Position numbers and translations under genes: made by a program
DNA from: Jejubacter sp036620675
GTDB taxonomy: Bacteria; Pseudomonadota; Gammaproteobacteria; Enterobacterales; Enterobacteriaceae
Assembly (NCBI GenBank): GCA_036620675.1
Contig: JAZHEE010000008.1
Length of the DNA: 64,000 nucleotides
Reading direction: 5' to 3' (one strand)
Notes under the pieces: model-generated
Told to the model about the DNA's origin: nothing
The model's input: only the letters and a program-made list of their open reading frames with translations
Databases searched by the model: none
Shown: in pieces, positions 63,900 through 64,000 of the stretch
Numbering within the stretch: the first letter of the stretch is position 1
How the letters are laid out: every line of letters begins with the position of its first letter

Positions 63900-64000
63900 G
63901 GTCAGGAGGCTCAAACGCCGCCACCTGACAACCTGGCTTTCCGGCGTGAAAATCGCCGCTGACGCGGGCCCCTCCGCTTTTCCCGTCCGCCGGACGGGTC
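63900..64000. other. Unassigned right edge
   Basis: No gene recognised in the last 100 bp. In E. coli speD and speE lie next to yacL; neither is visible before the window ends. Confidence 0.5.

Overview
The window is a chromosomal segment of an enteric gammaproteobacterium (Enterobacterales, most likely Enterobacteriaceae). Almost every gene matches an Escherichia coli K-12 counterpart in length, key residues and order across the region from about 1.5 to 2.5 min of the K-12 map (thiP to yacL). I do not assign a genus. Base composition is fairly GC-rich by eye and even. There are no insertion sequences, tRNA or rRNA genes, CRISPR arrays or prophage genes.

Layout. 1-3.5 kb: thiamine/TPP ABC uptake (thiP partial, thiB under a TPP riboswitch), then the glucose-phosphate stress regulator sgrR and its divergent small RNA SgrS. 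3.5-8.5 kb: leuDCBA on the minus strand behind the leuL attenuator. 9-11.3 kb: ilvIH (acetohydroxy acid synthase III), then cra. 13-31 kb: the complete division and cell wall cluster mraZ-rsmH-ftsL-ftsI-murE-murF-mraY-murD-ftsW-murG-murC-ddlB-ftsQ-ftsA-ftsZ-lpxC, tightly packed and often overlapping. 31-38 kb: secM-secA, mutT, the convergent coaE-zapD-yacG set and guaC. 38-43.7 kb: the hofC-hofB-ppdD type IV pilus genes, nadC, and ampD-ampE. 43.7-47.6 kb: a GH43 glycosidase/GPH transporter pair and aroP. 48-55.3 kb: pdhR-aceE-aceF-lpd (pyruvate dehydrogenase). 55.5-59.9 kb: an aldehyde dehydrogenase/APC permease/class III aminotransferase operon. 60-63.4 kb: acnB and yacL. The last 0.6 kb holds decayed repeated fragments that resemble SymE-type toxins.

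How the genes work together. The core is housekeeping: peptidoglycan precursor synthesis and septation, branched-chain amino acid synthesis, Sec export, and entry of pyruvate into the TCA cycle. The accessory content is small and sits at junctions where E. coli K-12 has something else. setA and sgrT are absent and SgrS is only about 119 nt. leuO is absent between leuL and ilvI. A probable arabinoside/xyloside utilisation pair lies between ampE and aroP. A probable putrescine or other diamine catabolic operon lies between lpd and acnB. A MITE-like intergenic element occurs twice in inverted orientation around mutT-guaC. The strongest candidates for something undescribed are this element, the shortened SgrS locus, the diamine operon and the SymE-like debris. 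I found no wholly novel multi-gene system.
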